Assembly (NCBI GenBank): GCA_006546595.1
Contig: VIAD01000016.1
Location: forward strand, 1 to 64,000
DNA length: 64,000 nt
Direction: 5' to 3'
Origin: Moraxellaceae bacterium AER2_44_116
GTDB lineage: Bacteria; Pseudomonadota; Gammaproteobacteria; Pseudomonadales; Moraxellaceae
Each line of letters starts with the position of its first letter. Position 1 is the first letter of the stretch. Shown piece by piece: positions 16,027-25,418 of this stretch. Made by a program: the position numbers and the translations under genes. The notes beneath the pieces were generated by a model, which was not told where the DNA came from, ran no database searches, and saw nothing but the letters and a program-made list of their open reading frames with translations.

Positions 16027-16076
16027 CTTCAACTCCGCTCAGGGAACGTTTTTGCGGTGGCTGAGCGGAGTCGAAG
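16027..16076. repeat. Intergenic palindromic repeat, copy 3
   Basis: Arms CTTCAACTCCGCTCAGGGA and CTGAGCGGAGTCGAAG, one mismatch, with an 18-base centre containing ACGTTTTTGCGG. It lies between the exonuclease gene and glcB. Confidence 0.85.
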
Positions 16077-16175
16077 CCATTTTTCGAGAATACTTGACTG
16101 TTGTTAAGTGAAGAGTTTCGTAAACTCCCAAATACTCAACAGCCCCGAAGAACACCTTTAACTTACAGTAACAAA

Positions 16176-16200
16176 AAAAGGACACTGACGTGTCCTTTTC
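16176..16200 (-). terminator. Rho-independent terminator of glcB
   Basis: AAAAAGGACAC-tgac-GTGTCCTTTT. A strong stem with A/T flanks 22 bases beyond the glcB stop on the minus strand. It could also act on the plus strand. Confidence 0.85.
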
Positions 16201-16222
16201 TTTGACGCTAATTAACGCACGA

Positions 16223-18394
16223 TTAACCCGCTAATTGTGCTTTTAATTCACGACGACGACGATGCAAGACAGGCTCAGTATAACCATTCGGTTGGGCACA
16301 GCCCTCAAATACCAACTCACAGGATGCCGCAAAAGCAACGGAGTTCTCGGTATTACCCGCCATGTTCACGTAAAGCGCATCACCTGCGTTTTGACCATCA
16401 ACCACAGCCGCCATACGTACCATTGCTTCCATGACTTGTTCTTTGTTGACAATGCCATGACGCAACCAGTTGGCAATATGTTGACTGGAAATACGTAAGG
16501 TCGCACGGTCTTCCATCAAACCAATATTGTGAATATCAGGCACTTTCGAGCAACCCACGCCTTGGTCAATCCAACGCACGACATACCCTAAAATACCTTG
16601 GCAGTTGTTGTCTAACTCTTGCTTGATTTCTTCTTCGCTCCAGTTAGTATTTTCTGCCAATGGAATGGTCAAAATATCATCCACATTAGCACGGGCGCGG
16701 GATTTCAATTCGTCTTGGCGAGCAAAAACATTGACTTTGTGATAGTGCATGGCGTGTAAGGTTGCACCTGTAGGCGATGGAACCCAAGCAGTGTTAGCAC
16801 CAGCCAATGGATGAGCAATTTTTTGCTCGACCATATCTTTCATCAAGTCAGGCATTGCCCACATACCTTTACCGATTTGCGCTTTGCCTTGTAAACCACA
16901 AGCCAAACCAATATCGACGTTCCAGTTTTCGTAGGCACTAATCCATTTTAATTTTTTCATGTCAGCTTTACGCACCATCGCGCCTGCTTCCATAGAAGTA
17001 TGGATTTCGTCACCTGTACGGTCTAAGAAACCTGTATTAATAAACATCACACGGTCTTTAGCTGCACGGATACATTCTTTCAAATTAACTGTCGTACGAC
17101 GCTCTTCGTCCATAATACCCATTTTGACGGTGTTATGAGCCAAGCCTAAAGCTGCTTCAACACGACCAAAAATTTCATTCGCAAATGCGACTTCTTCTGG
17201 ACCGTGCATTTTGGGTTTAACAATATAAACTGAACCTGTACGCGAATTTTTGCGTGTGCCATTGCCTAATAAATCGTGTTTAGCGATGAGGATAGTCACT
17301 AAAGCATCCATGATGCCCTCAGGAATTTCCGCGCCTTTGTACAACACAGCTGGATTGGTCATCAAATGACCAACATTACGTACTAACAATAACGAACGGC
17401 CATGCAAGGTAATGGCGTTGCCGTTTAAGTCTTTGTAAGTACGGTCAGCGTTCATGGTACGCACTAAGGTTTTGCCGCCTTTGTCAAAAGACTCAGACAA
17501 GTTGCCTTTCATCAAACCTAACCAGTTGCTATAGACTTCAACTTTGTCTTCGCCATCAACGGCAGCAACAGAATCTTCACAATCACAAATGGTGGTTAAA
17601 GCCGACTCAATGACGAAGTCTTTAATACCCGCAGCATCTTGCTTGCCAACAGGACTGTTAGCATCAAATTGAATATCAATGTGCAAGTTGTTATTTTTCA
17701 ACAAAATGCTGGTTGGTGCAGTAATGTCTCCTGCATAGCCAGCTAATTTTTCAGGCGATGCCAAACCGACTTTCGTGCCATCCTTGAGTGTAACCTCAAC
17801 CGCACCATTAACAATGGCATAGCTGACTGAATCAGCGTGTGAGCCAGTCGCTAAAGGCGCGGCTGTGTCTAATAAAGTACGCGCATAAGCAATGACTTTT
17901 GCGCCACGAACAGGGTTATAACCTTTGTTACCTTTGGCTGCGCCGTCTTCATCACCAATAATATCGTTGCCGTACAACGCATCGTACAAGCTACCCCAAC
18001 GGGCATTCGCCGCATTTAAGGCATAACGAGCATTTTTGACAGGTACAACTAATTGTGGGCCTGCGATGCGAGCAATTTCGTCATCGACATTTTGGGGGTT
18101 AACGGAGAAGTCTTCACCTTCTGGTACTAAATAACCAATTTCGGTTAAAAAAGCTTTGTAGGCCGTAAAATCCAATTTAGGATTGGCACGATGCCACTCG
18201 TCAATCTTGACCTGAATCGCATCACGTTTCGCCAATAATGCTTGGTTTTTTGGCATTAAGTCCGCAATCACCGACTCAAAAGCTGTCCAATAATCGTCCA
18301 CGCTCACGCCTGTACCTTCGATGGCTTGATTAACGATAAAATCATACAGTTCTTTGGCAATAGCTAATTCGCCGCGCTGAACACGTTCGGTCAT
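16223..18394 (-). CDS. glcB: Malate synthase G
   Basis: Condenses acetyl-CoA with glyoxylate to malate (glyoxylate bypass, growth on acetate, fatty acids or glycolate). The 723 aa equal the length of E. coli GlcB. It starts MTERVQRGELAIAKELYDF after an AGGTGA site ten bases upstream; longer in-frame starts are ignored. Typical segments include CDCEDSVAAVDGEDK, RNVGHLMTNPA, KPKMHGPEEVAFANEIF, GIMDEERRTTVNLKECI and MFINTGFLDRTGDEIHTSME. No isocitrate lyase gene is near, and the gene has its own terminator, so it is monocistronic. Confidence 0.97.
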   Translation of the reverse strand: MTERVQRGELAIAKELYDFIVNQAIEGTGVSVDDYWTAFESVIADLMPKNQALLAKRDAIQVKIDEWHRANPKLDFTAYKAFLTEIGYLVPEGEDFSVNPQNVDDEIARIAGPQLVVPVKNARYALNAANARWGSLYDALYGNDIIGDEDGAAKGNKGYNPVRGAKVIAYARTLLDTAAPLATGSHADSVSYAIVNGAVEVTLKDGTKVGLASPEKLAGYAGDITAPTSILLKNNNLHIDIQFDANSPVGKQDAAGIKDFVIESALTTICDCEDSVAAVDGEDKVEVYSNWLGLMKGNLSESFDKGGKTLVRTMNADRTYKDLNGNAITLHGRSLLLVRNVGHLMTNPAVLYKGAEIPEGIMDALVTILIAKHDLLGNGTRKNSRTGSVYIVKPKMHGPEEVAFANEIFGRVEAALGLAHNTVKMGIMDEERRTTVNLKECIRAAKDRVMFINTGFLDRTGDEIHTSMEAGAMVRKADMKKLKWISAYENWNVDIGLACGLQGKAQIGKGMWAMPDLMKDMVEQKIAHPLAGANTAWVPSPTGATLHAMHYHKVNVFARQDELKSRARANVDDILTIPLAENTNWSEEEIKQELDNNCQGILGYVVRWIDQGVGCSKVPDIHNIGLMEDRATLRISSQHIANWLRHGIVNKEQVMEAMVRMAAVVDGQNAGDALYVNMAGNTENSVAFAASCELVFEGCAQPNGYTEPVLHRRRRELKAQLAG

Positions 18395-18757
18395 GTTGTC
18401 ACCTGTGTGGGGAGTCAAAATCAAAAAGTGCGCTATTGTAACTAAATTTAGCTAGGCTTGCTATTTGAGATAAATCAGTCCGCCCTTTTAATACCTCAAA
18501 GACTTCGGCAAGCAACCTAAAATTGAGTTTAGCTAGCATCGACATTCATTTAAATATAAGGCTATTTTATTTTTGTGGTTTTTTGGGACTAAATCGCTCT
18601 AAAAAATTTTAGTCATAAGCAGTATCTAGCCTGATCTTCACCACTTTAGGACTTACACGCGAATAGCATAATCGGGCATAATGTCGCACTTTCTTTTTAT
18701 AGATTGGCTTGCGTAGCTAAATCCACATAAACAACGATTATTTTTAGGTGAAACATC
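18395..18757. other. glcB-aspS intergenic region
   Basis: About 360 bases between divergent glcB and aspS, with no gene visible. It holds an imperfect inverted arrangement TAGGCTTGC ... GGCAAGcaaCCTA (about 18453-18520) and a small AT-rich hairpin GACTAAA ... TTTAGTC (about 18589-18613). A weak sigma-70-like promoter toward aspS is listed separately. Confidence 0.5.
18653..18682 (+). promoter_or_regulatory. Possible sigma-70 promoter of aspS
   Basis: TTACAC (18653-18658) and CATAAT (18677-18682) with an 18-base spacer, about 75 bases before the aspS start. Both hexamers deviate from consensus, so this is only a candidate. Confidence 0.4.
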
Positions 18758-20560
18758 ATGATGCGTACGCATTATTGCGGCGGCTTAAATGAGTCTGCTA
18801 TTGGCCAAACCGTCACTATTTGCGGCTGGGTACATCGTCGTCGTGACCACGGTGGCGTGATTTTCTTGGATATGCGTGACCGTGATGGTCTAGTACAAGT
18901 GGTATTCGACTTCGATCAAGATGCCCCCGAAGTATTGGCCACTGCCAATAAAGTACGCAGTGAATACGTGCTAAAAATTACTGGATTGGTACGTCAACGC
19001 CAAGTCGGTGCAGAAAATCCAAACATGCCTACGGGTATGATTGAGATATTAGGCAAGGACCTTGAAATTCTGAATGCCTCCGAAACACCTCCTTTCCCAT
19101 TAAACGATGACTTTACCAATGTTGGCGAAGAAATTCGTTTGAAATACCGTTTCTTGGATATGCGTCGTCCTGAAATGTTGCAACGGATGCGTTTCCGTTC
19201 ACAAGTCACTAGCAAAATCCGTAACTATTTAGACCGTAACGGCTTTTTGGATGTTGAAACGCCCGTTTTAACCCGTGCAACTCCCGAAGGTGCGCGTGAT
19301 TACCTTGTGCCATCGCGTACACAACCGGGTTCTTTCTTTGCATTGCCACAATCCCCCCAACTATTTAAACAATTGTTAATGGTGTCGGGCTTTGACCGTT
19401 ATTACCAAATTGCTAAATGCTTCCGTGATGAAGATTTACGCGCTGATCGTCAACCTGAATTCACTCAAATTGATATTGAAACGTCATTTATGGATGACGA
19501 AGATATTATGAACATTGCCGAAGGTATGGCGGTGGAATTGTTTGACGAATTATTAAACGTCAAATTCGATAAATTCCCACGTATGACTTATGCTGAAGCG
19601 ATGCGTCGTTTTGCTTCTGACAAGCCTGATTTGCGCATTCCTTTAGAATTAGTCGATGTTGCTGACATTCTTAAAAGCGTTGATTTTAAAGTCTTTGCTG
19701 CACCTGCCAATGATCCAAAAGGCCGTGTTGTTGCTTTGCGTGTACCGAAAGGTAATGAAATATCACGCGGTAAAATTGACGAATATACCAAATTTGTCAG
19801 CATTTATGGTGCGCGGGGCTTAGCTTATATCAAAGTCAATGACACCAGCAAAATCAATAATGGTGTGGATGGCAAAGAGTCTGGCTTGCAATCCCCCATT
19901 ATCAAAAATATGTCTGATGATGTTTTACAAACCATTATTGCGCGTACAGGCGCAGAAAATGGCGATTTGATTTTCTTTGGTGCGGATAAAGCCAAAATCG
20001 TCAACGATGCTATGGGCGCACTACGGGTAAAACTCGGCCACGACCTGAACTTGATGACTTGTGAATGGGCTCCATTATGGGTGGTTGAATTCCCAATGTT
20101 TGAAGAAGTCGGCGATGGCCAATGGACTTCGGTTCATCATCCGTTCACCATGCCTTATGGTACTGTTGAAGAGCTGAAAAACAATCCCGCCGAAGCCACG
20201 TCTGTTGCTTATGACATGGTGTTAAACGGTACGGAATTAGGCGGTGGTTCTTTGCGTATCTATAACTTGGAAATGCAAAAAGCCGTATTCGCAGCACTCG
20301 GTATTGGCGAACAAGAAGCGCAAGAAAAATTCAGCTTCTTGTTAGATGCCTTAAAATACGGTGCGCCTCCGCATGGTGGTTTGGCATTTGGTTTAGACCG
20401 TTTGGTGATGTTGATGACAGGCGCAAGCTCGATTCGTGATGTCATTGCATTCCCAAAAACCAAAACAGCTGAATGTATTATGACGCAAGCACCTGCCCCT
20501 GTAGATGCTAAACAATTGCGTGAGTTACATATTCGTTTGCGCGAAAAAGCCGCTGAGTAA
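18758..20560 (+). CDS. aspS: Aspartyl-tRNA synthetase
   Basis: Class II synthetase charging tRNA(Asp), about 600 aa. The N-terminal anticodon-binding OB fold begins MRTHYCGGLNESAIGQTVTI. Class II motif 2 is CFRDEDLRADRQPEFTQID and motif 3 is GGLAFGLDRLVMLMTGASSI. The bacterial insertion (GAD) domain is present, giving the ~590-600 aa bacterial length. Two adjacent ATGs (18758, 18761) follow AGGTGA. yebC follows 65 bases after the stop, the common gammaproteobacterial order aspS-yebC. Confidence 0.97.
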   Translation: MMRTHYCGGLNESAIGQTVTICGWVHRRRDHGGVIFLDMRDRDGLVQVVFDFDQDAPEVLATANKVRSEYVLKITGLVRQRQVGAENPNMPTGMIEILGKDLEILNASETPPFPLNDDFTNVGEEIRLKYRFLDMRRPEMLQRMRFRSQVTSKIRNYLDRNGFLDVETPVLTRATPEGARDYLVPSRTQPGSFFALPQSPQLFKQLLMVSGFDRYYQIAKCFRDEDLRADRQPEFTQIDIETSFMDDEDIMNIAEGMAVELFDELLNVKFDKFPRMTYAEAMRRFASDKPDLRIPLELVDVADILKSVDFKVFAAPANDPKGRVVALRVPKGNEISRGKIDEYTKFVSIYGARGLAYIKVNDTSKINNGVDGKESGLQSPIIKNMSDDVLQTIIARTGAENGDLIFFGADKAKIVNDAMGALRVKLGHDLNLMTCEWAPLWVVEFPMFEEVGDGQWTSVHHPFTMPYGTVEELKNNPAEATSVAYDMVLNGTELGGGSLRIYNLEMQKAVFAALGIGEQEAQEKFSFLLDALKYGAPPHGGLAFGLDRLVMLMTGASSIRDVIAFPKTKTAECIMTQAPAPVDAKQLRELHIRLREKAAE

Positions 20561-20625
20561 TCACTAACTCCCGCGTCTCCTTCCAAGCAAAGGGGATGCG
20601 GGAGATTCATATAGGAGCTTGTCTT

Positions 20626-21372
20626 ATGGCTGGCCATTCCAAATGGGCGAACATTAAACATCGTAAAGCTCGCCAAGATGCCTCTAAAGGTAAAGTCTTT
20701 ACCAAATATTTACGCGAAATTGTCGTTGCCGCGCAAATGGGCGGTGCTTCAGAAGCCGAAAACCCACGTTTACGCGCCATTGTCTCTAAAGCCTTATCGG
20801 CCAACATGACCCGTGACGTGATTAACCGTGCGATTCAACGCGGTGTAGGTGGTGGAGACACGGATAAAGTCCAAGAAAACACTTATGAAGGTTATGGTAT
20901 GGGTGGCGTAGCGGTATTGGTCGAAACCATGACCGACAACCTTAAGCGCACCGTGAGTGATGTACGCCATGCCTTTACTAAATGTGGTGGCAACTTAGGT
21001 ACGTCTGGCTCGGTAGATTATTTATTTACCAAACGCGGCGAACTCAGCTTTCATGATGCTGATGAAGACAAAATAATGGAAGTTGCGTTAAATGCAGGCG
21101 CAGAAGACGTGATAAGCCAAGATGGTACTGTGGTGGTTATTACTACACCCTACACCTTTGGAGCGGTTCAAGATGCCCTAGAGGTGGCTGGCCTTAAAGC
21201 CGATCATGCCGAAGTCACCATGCACGCAGCGACGCAAGCCGATATTAACGACATTGAACAAGCACAGAAAATAATCAAAATGATTGATATGTTGGAAGAT
21301 TTAGACGATGTACAAAACGTTTATACCAATGTTAGTTTTAGTGAAGCGGTGATGGACGAGTTGAATAAGTGA
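20626..21372 (+). CDS. yebC: YebC/PmpR family protein
   Basis: 248 aa. It starts MAGHSKWANIKHRKARQDA, the conserved family N-terminus, and contains YEGYGMGGVAVLVETMTDN and GNLGTSGSVDYLF. Members act as transcriptional regulators or, by recent work on the family, as translation factors that relieve polyproline stalling. Which applies here cannot be decided from the sequence. AGGAG at 20613-20617 supports the ATG at 20626. It is downstream of aspS; ruvC, its usual next gene, is absent and replaced by an AT-rich OLD-type gene. Confidence 0.93.
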   Translation: MAGHSKWANIKHRKARQDASKGKVFTKYLREIVVAAQMGGASEAENPRLRAIVSKALSANMTRDVINRAIQRGVGGGDTDKVQENTYEGYGMGGVAVLVETMTDNLKRTVSDVRHAFTKCGGNLGTSGSVDYLFTKRGELSFHDADEDKIMEVALNAGAEDVISQDGTVVVITTPYTFGAVQDALEVAGLKADHAEVTMHAATQADINDIEQAQKIIKMIDMLEDLDDVQNVYTNVSFSEAVMDELNK

Positions 21373-21376
21373 CTTT

Positions 21377-21407
21377 ATAAGTCGGGCTAAATGTCCGACT
21401 TATTTTT
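21377..21407 (+). terminator. yebC terminator
   Basis: ATAAGTCGGGC-taaat-GTCCGACTTAT followed by TTTTTA. The hairpin ends only about 10 bases before the Shine-Dalgarno of the next gene, so the OLD-type gene is set off from the aspS-yebC transcript. Confidence 0.85.
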
Positions 21408-21422
21408 ATAAGGATGGTAAAA

Positions 21423-23372
21423 ATGAAAGATATTGGTTTAAATATTAGCGCGTTAAGTTTAGAAGGCTTTTCAATTACTGGCTTCCGCCAAAAAGAATCT
21501 GACAAATTTGATATTAATAAGTTATCTAGAGTAAATATTCTGATTGGAAAAAATAACTCAGGAAAAAGTAGACTTATTAGAGAGCTATTTAAAGGTTATA
21601 TTGACAATTTAGACGACTCAATAATCCCACTAGAAAAAACAAGAGAAAATATAATATCTAGTTTTTCTAAATTTTTCAAAGAAAATGCGCTAAATACAAG
21701 CTTACTTGTTCCCAACTTTAACTTTAATTCCTCGATTACTGAACATTTAAGTAATTTTAATACTTATAGCCAAAAATTTTTCAGAAGCTTTGAACATAAT
21801 AACATTCCTAGCTTTTTCGAAAAATTTGATAAAATAGATGAGCGTGAAAGGATTTATATACATAATTTATGGAAAAAATATATAGATGATGTCTATATGA
21901 AAAATATATATCCACCATTGGAACGAATTATAAATACAATATCGCAAGATACCACAAAAATATACATCCCCATGCTAAGAGGATTAAGGCATCTTGATAC
22001 AGAAAAGACTAATTTTTATTTCAATCAAAGCTTAAGTGATTATTTTCTTGGCGAGCAAAATTCAAATTCATATAACATCCAATATTATACCAAAAAAGAT
22101 AAGAAAAAATTATTTACAGGTTTAGAAATTTACCAAATACTTCAAGAAAAACTTCTAGGAATGCCTGACGAACGTTTACAAGTTAAAAAATATGAAACCT
22201 TTCTATCAGTAAATTTTTTCAACCATCAAGAAGTTACTTTAATACCATTTATTAAAAAAGATGAAAAAGACAAATGCATTCATATCAAAATCGGTAACGA
22301 AGATCAATTCCCCATTTATCACCTCGGCGATGGCTTACAAACCATTATCATTGTCACCTTCCCTATCTTTATGGCCGAACATCCTTCTCTATTTTTTATC
22401 GAAGAGCCAGACCTTGCTATGCACCCCAGTATGCAACGCGCTCTTATTCAAGCCATGCTGGATAAAAAAGAACACCAATACTTTTTAACCACGCATTCAA
22501 ACCATTTTTTAGATATGGCCTTAGAAAGTGACGATATATCCATATTTCAAGTACAAAAAGAGATAGAAGATGGTAAGGCAAAATTTAAAATTACTCATGC
22601 AACGGCAATATTAAAATCTGTTTTTGAAGATTTAGGGATTAGAAATAGCTCCGTTTTATTGGCTAATTGCACAATATGGGTTGAGGGAGTGACTGATAAG
22701 CTATACTTAAAAGCATATATGAAAAAATATCTTCAAGAACTTAGTCTTGAAGATACAAAAAAATTCAAAAAATATGATTTATATAAAGAAGACTTACATT
22801 ATATTTTTGCTGAATATCAAGGCAGTAATATAATGCACTGGAATTTCAGTGATGATGACGATAACAACCCAAAAACCACCAACATTAAATGTTTCTGTGG
22901 CACAGCATTTTTACTTGCTGATGGTGATATTAGAAGCAAGAAAAATCAAAATGAAGGATTAACTAGAGATAAAATCCTAGAGTCTATTTTTGATAAAGGT
23001 CATCTTGAGATTTTAGAACAAAAAGAAATCGAAAACTATATTCCGATAGAAATCGTCAAAATGACCGTTGACAATATGTGGAATAGTTTTAATAACGATA
23101 CAATCGGCTTAACACTTGATGACTCGGCAATAGACAACGAATACTTTAAAAGCGAAGGCGTTGGCAATTATTTAGAGTCGTTAATAAAACCTACAGGCAC
23201 AAAAAACCGATTTTTCTTTGCTGAAACAAGTGGAACAATAAAAAATAAAGTTAAATTTTGCGAAATTTCCATTAATTTCATGAATACTCAGCAAGATTGG
23301 AAGTTAACAAAAGAATTAACCCAGCTTTGTGAAAAAGTCTTCCAATATATTGCGTCTAATAACCCCGCATAG
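21423..23372 (+). CDS. OLD-family ATPase/TOPRIM nuclease-like protein
   Basis: 649 aa with an ABC-type ATPase and a C-terminal TOPRIM-like region. Walker A is NILIGKNNSGKS (~40-49), Walker B LFFIEEPDLAMHPSM (~322-336) and the switch region TTHSNHFLD (~355). A TOPRIM-like IWVEGVTDKLYL follows (~416-427, acidic E), then LLADGDI (~497, DxD). This is the order of stand-alone OLD proteins (class 1 type), several of which act against phage. No GajB-like helicase or other partner is adjacent. An AAGGA nine bases before the ATG at 21423 favours it over 21414. The gene is much richer in A and T than its neighbours and sits between two terminators, suggesting acquisition by transfer. Confidence 0.82.
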   Translation: MKDIGLNISALSLEGFSITGFRQKESDKFDINKLSRVNILIGKNNSGKSRLIRELFKGYIDNLDDSIIPLEKTRENIISSFSKFFKENALNTSLLVPNFNFNSSITEHLSNFNTYSQKFFRSFEHNNIPSFFEKFDKIDERERIYIHNLWKKYIDDVYMKNIYPPLERIINTISQDTTKIYIPMLRGLRHLDTEKTNFYFNQSLSDYFLGEQNSNSYNIQYYTKKDKKKLFTGLEIYQILQEKLLGMPDERLQVKKYETFLSVNFFNHQEVTLIPFIKKDEKDKCIHIKIGNEDQFPIYHLGDGLQTIIIVTFPIFMAEHPSLFFIEEPDLAMHPSMQRALIQAMLDKKEHQYFLTTHSNHFLDMALESDDISIFQVQKEIEDGKAKFKITHATAILKSVFEDLGIRNSSVLLANCTIWVEGVTDKLYLKAYMKKYLQELSLEDTKKFKKYDLYKEDLHYIFAEYQGSNIMHWNFSDDDDNNPKTTNIKCFCGTAFLLADGDIRSKKNQNEGLTRDKILESIFDKGHLEILEQKEIENYIPIEIVKMTVDNMWNSFNNDTIGLTLDDSAIDNEYFKSEGVGNYLESLIKPTGTKNRFFFAETSGTIKNKVKFCEISINFMNTQQDWKLTKELTQLCEKVFQYIASNNPA

Positions 23373-23383
23373 CATCCAAAAAC

Positions 23384-23412
23384 AAGAAAGGCAGCCTAGG
23401 CTGCCTTTTCTT
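23384..23412. terminator. Bidirectional terminator
   Basis: AAGAAAGGCAGCC-TA-GGCTGCCTTTTCTT, a near-perfect palindrome between the convergent OLD-type gene (+) and lipase gene (-), with A/T flanks on both sides. Confidence 0.88.
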
Positions 23413-23429
23413 ACTTGCTAATCAAGAAC

Positions 23430-24350
23430 TTATAAACCCGCCAACTTCAAACGATTAGCATGTTCACGATAAACAGATTTAGGGTCAGTAGCGAAAATAT
23501 GACGTAACCCAAACATCAAATTCACTTCATCCAAATGATTCATGGAATAGTTGTCACGTAACACGACACCCAAATGGCTGCTACATTGTGTCACTAAACC
23601 ATCATTAGCTTGTGAAGTCACAAGGCTAGTTAAACCTAACAAGGCATCTGTTGGGTCAAGTACGTTAGTTAATGGGCTTGTGCCACCCCAAGAGTAAAAC
23701 TTGATGTTGTTTACTGTTGCCGCACCTGAACCACAGGCTGTTGTTGGTACACCCGCTGGATATTTAGCCGTAAATGCGGCAGAACCCGAAGTTGACAAAG
23801 CGGCAATGCTATTTTTAGCACTTTGATTGTAACTACCTGCCCCATTAAATAACTCAATCACACTGGCTAAAGCATTCAGCGCACCGTAAGCAACCGCACT
23901 TAATGGCCCTGTTTTGGTAATTAAATCAGCGACGGGTGCACCTTTCACTGGACTACCAATGGCTGTTACCGAAGCGACTTTTGTTGGAATCGCGGCAGCA
24001 ACATAACGAATGGAATGGCCACCGTGACTGTGTCCCATTAAATTCACTTTCGCTGCACCTGTAATAGCCAAAATGTTTTTGACTTGCGTTAATAACTGCT
24101 CACCACGCACATCTGAGCTTTCTAAAGCGGCTACTTGTGTGACATATACTTTCGCGCCGTTGGCTTGTAAATCGGAAGGAATTTGATACCAGTAGTCAAT
24201 CGCACCACCCAACAATGATTTGAAACCGAACATGCCATGCGCTAACACGATAGGATATTTGGTTTGTGAGTAGGTGGAAGCGGCAGTAGCGGTCACAGAA
24301 ACCGTCGAAGTCAGAGCTGCAACAAGGCTGGCGATGAGTAATTTACGCAT
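23430..24350 (-). CDS. Secreted triacylglycerol lipase, family I
   Basis: 306-aa exported lipase. The Sec signal peptide MRKLLIASLVAALTSTVSVT ends near ATAAS. The oxyanion loop is IVLAHGMFGF and the nucleophile Ser is in LMGHSHGGHSIRYVAA (GHSHG). The probable acid is in QANDGLVTQCSSHLG and the catalytic His in MNHLDEVN. Two Cys (TTACGSG and TQCSSH) fit the conserved disulfide of Pseudomonas/Burkholderia-type lipases. Those enzymes normally need a Lif foldase encoded next to them; none is present in this window. The start at 24350 gives the complete signal peptide, with AGGAC upstream; 24386 would add 12 residues. Confidence 0.92.
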   Translation of the reverse strand: MRKLLIASLVAALTSTVSVTATAASTYSQTKYPIVLAHGMFGFKSLLGGAIDYWYQIPSDLQANGAKVYVTQVAALESSDVRGEQLLTQVKNILAITGAAKVNLMGHSHGGHSIRYVAAAIPTKVASVTAIGSPVKGAPVADLITKTGPLSAVAYGALNALASVIELFNGAGSYNQSAKNSIAALSTSGSAAFTAKYPAGVPTTACGSGAATVNNIKFYSWGGTSPLTNVLDPTDALLGLTSLVTSQANDGLVTQCSSHLGVVLRDNYSMNHLDEVNLMFGLRHIFATDPKSVYREHANRLKLAGL

Positions 24351-24702
24351 AGTAAAGAGTCCTGCATGTGTTGTTTTTTTAAGCAACTCTTAGAGGAGAG
24401 ATGCTTTCATTTTTTGTTATCACCAAACTCATTCTTGAGTGGTTGAACACATCTTAGTTGACGATTTTCCCGATGAAAAGCATTTTTTAGCAGATAAACG
24501 GCGTTTCCGACGAACGGTTTTTATACAATTGTCTTTTTTATTGTTTATAACTGCCATGGTTTTGATTTTAGCTGTCAGATTCAAGCCGTCACTTTAATAA
24601 AAAAACGATGAAGTTCACAGATGATACACAGGTTCTTTTGCGACATTGGAGCATCTTTTTGTTAGCATAGTCGCCTCTTTTTCAGACCTCTGAGCATCCC
24701 TC
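24351..24702. other. Lipase-DedA divergent intergenic region
   Basis: About 350 bases, AT-rich, between the divergent lipase and DedA genes. It must hold both promoters, but I see no hexamer pair good enough to assign. No open frame with family features and no strong hairpin were found. Confidence 0.4.
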
Positions 24703-25341
24703 ATGTTCATCATTGATTTTATTTTGCACGTTGACCAACACCTTGCCGAATTTGTTGCTAATTACGGCTTATGGATTTATGGCATTTTGTTTTTGATTGT
24801 TTTTGTCGAAACAGGTTTAGTGGTGATGCCTTTTTTACCAGGTGATAGCTTGTTGTTTGCCGCAGGTGCATTGGCGGCGATTGGTAAAATGGATCCCTTT
24901 ATTTTGGGTTTAGTGATTTTTTGTGCAGCAGCACTGGGCGATACTTCCAACTATCATATTGGGAAGTATTTAGGACGAGGGATTATTCAGAAGTATCGTA
25001 TTATCAATCTCAGTTATTTACATGAAACCGAAGCCTACTTTGCTAAACATGGCGGCAAAACAGTCATTTTTGCGCGGTTTATTCCCATTATTAGAACATT
25101 TTCGCCATTTGTTTCAGGCATGGGGGCAATGCCATTTGGACGATTTATTAGTTTTAGTATGATTGGCTCATTAAGCTGGATTATTTCTTTTGTTGGTTTG
25201 GGTTATTTTTTTGGTCAAATTCCCACTGTCAAACAAAACTTCACGCTGGTTATTTTTGGCATTATTGGGGTTAGTTTCGCTCCCATTGTTTACCATGCGG
25301 TAAAAGCAAAATTAGCTAAAAACAAACAAGCGGCCTCTTAG
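24703..25341 (+). CDS. DedA-family membrane protein
   Basis: 212 aa with about five to six hydrophobic segments. Family motifs are FVETGLVVMPFLPGDSLLFAAGALAA (re-entrant loop with the acidic E and PGD) and FARFIPIIRTFSPFVSGMGAMPF. DedA proteins are proton-dependent membrane proteins, some of which act as undecaprenyl-phosphate or phospholipid flippases. The substrate here is not determinable. Monocistronic; an interspersed repeat lies beyond its stop. Confidence 0.93.
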   Translation: MFIIDFILHVDQHLAEFVANYGLWIYGILFLIVFVETGLVVMPFLPGDSLLFAAGALAAIGKMDPFILGLVIFCAAALGDTSNYHIGKYLGRGIIQKYRIINLSYLHETEAYFAKHGGKTVIFARFIPIIRTFSPFVSGMGAMPFGRFISFSMIGSLSWIISFVGLGYFFGQIPTVKQNFTLVIFGIIGVSFAPIVYHAVKAKLAKNKQAAS

Positions 25342-25360
25342 ACTCGATCTTAAACCAACC

Positions 25361-25409
25361 CTTCGACTTCGCTCAGGGAGCATTTTACGTTGGCTGAGCG
25401 GAGTCGAAG
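25361..25409. repeat. Intergenic palindromic repeat, copy 4
   Basis: Arms CTTCGACTTCGCTCAGGGA and CTGAGCGGAGTCGAAG with one mismatch, lying between the convergent DedA and GST-like genes. Confidence 0.85.
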
Positions 25410-25418
25410 CCCTATTAC

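Noticed and set aside
21414..23372. Gabija-type defence system
   Set aside because: The OLD-like gene lacks an adjacent GajB helicase; only a stand-alone OLD protein can be supported.
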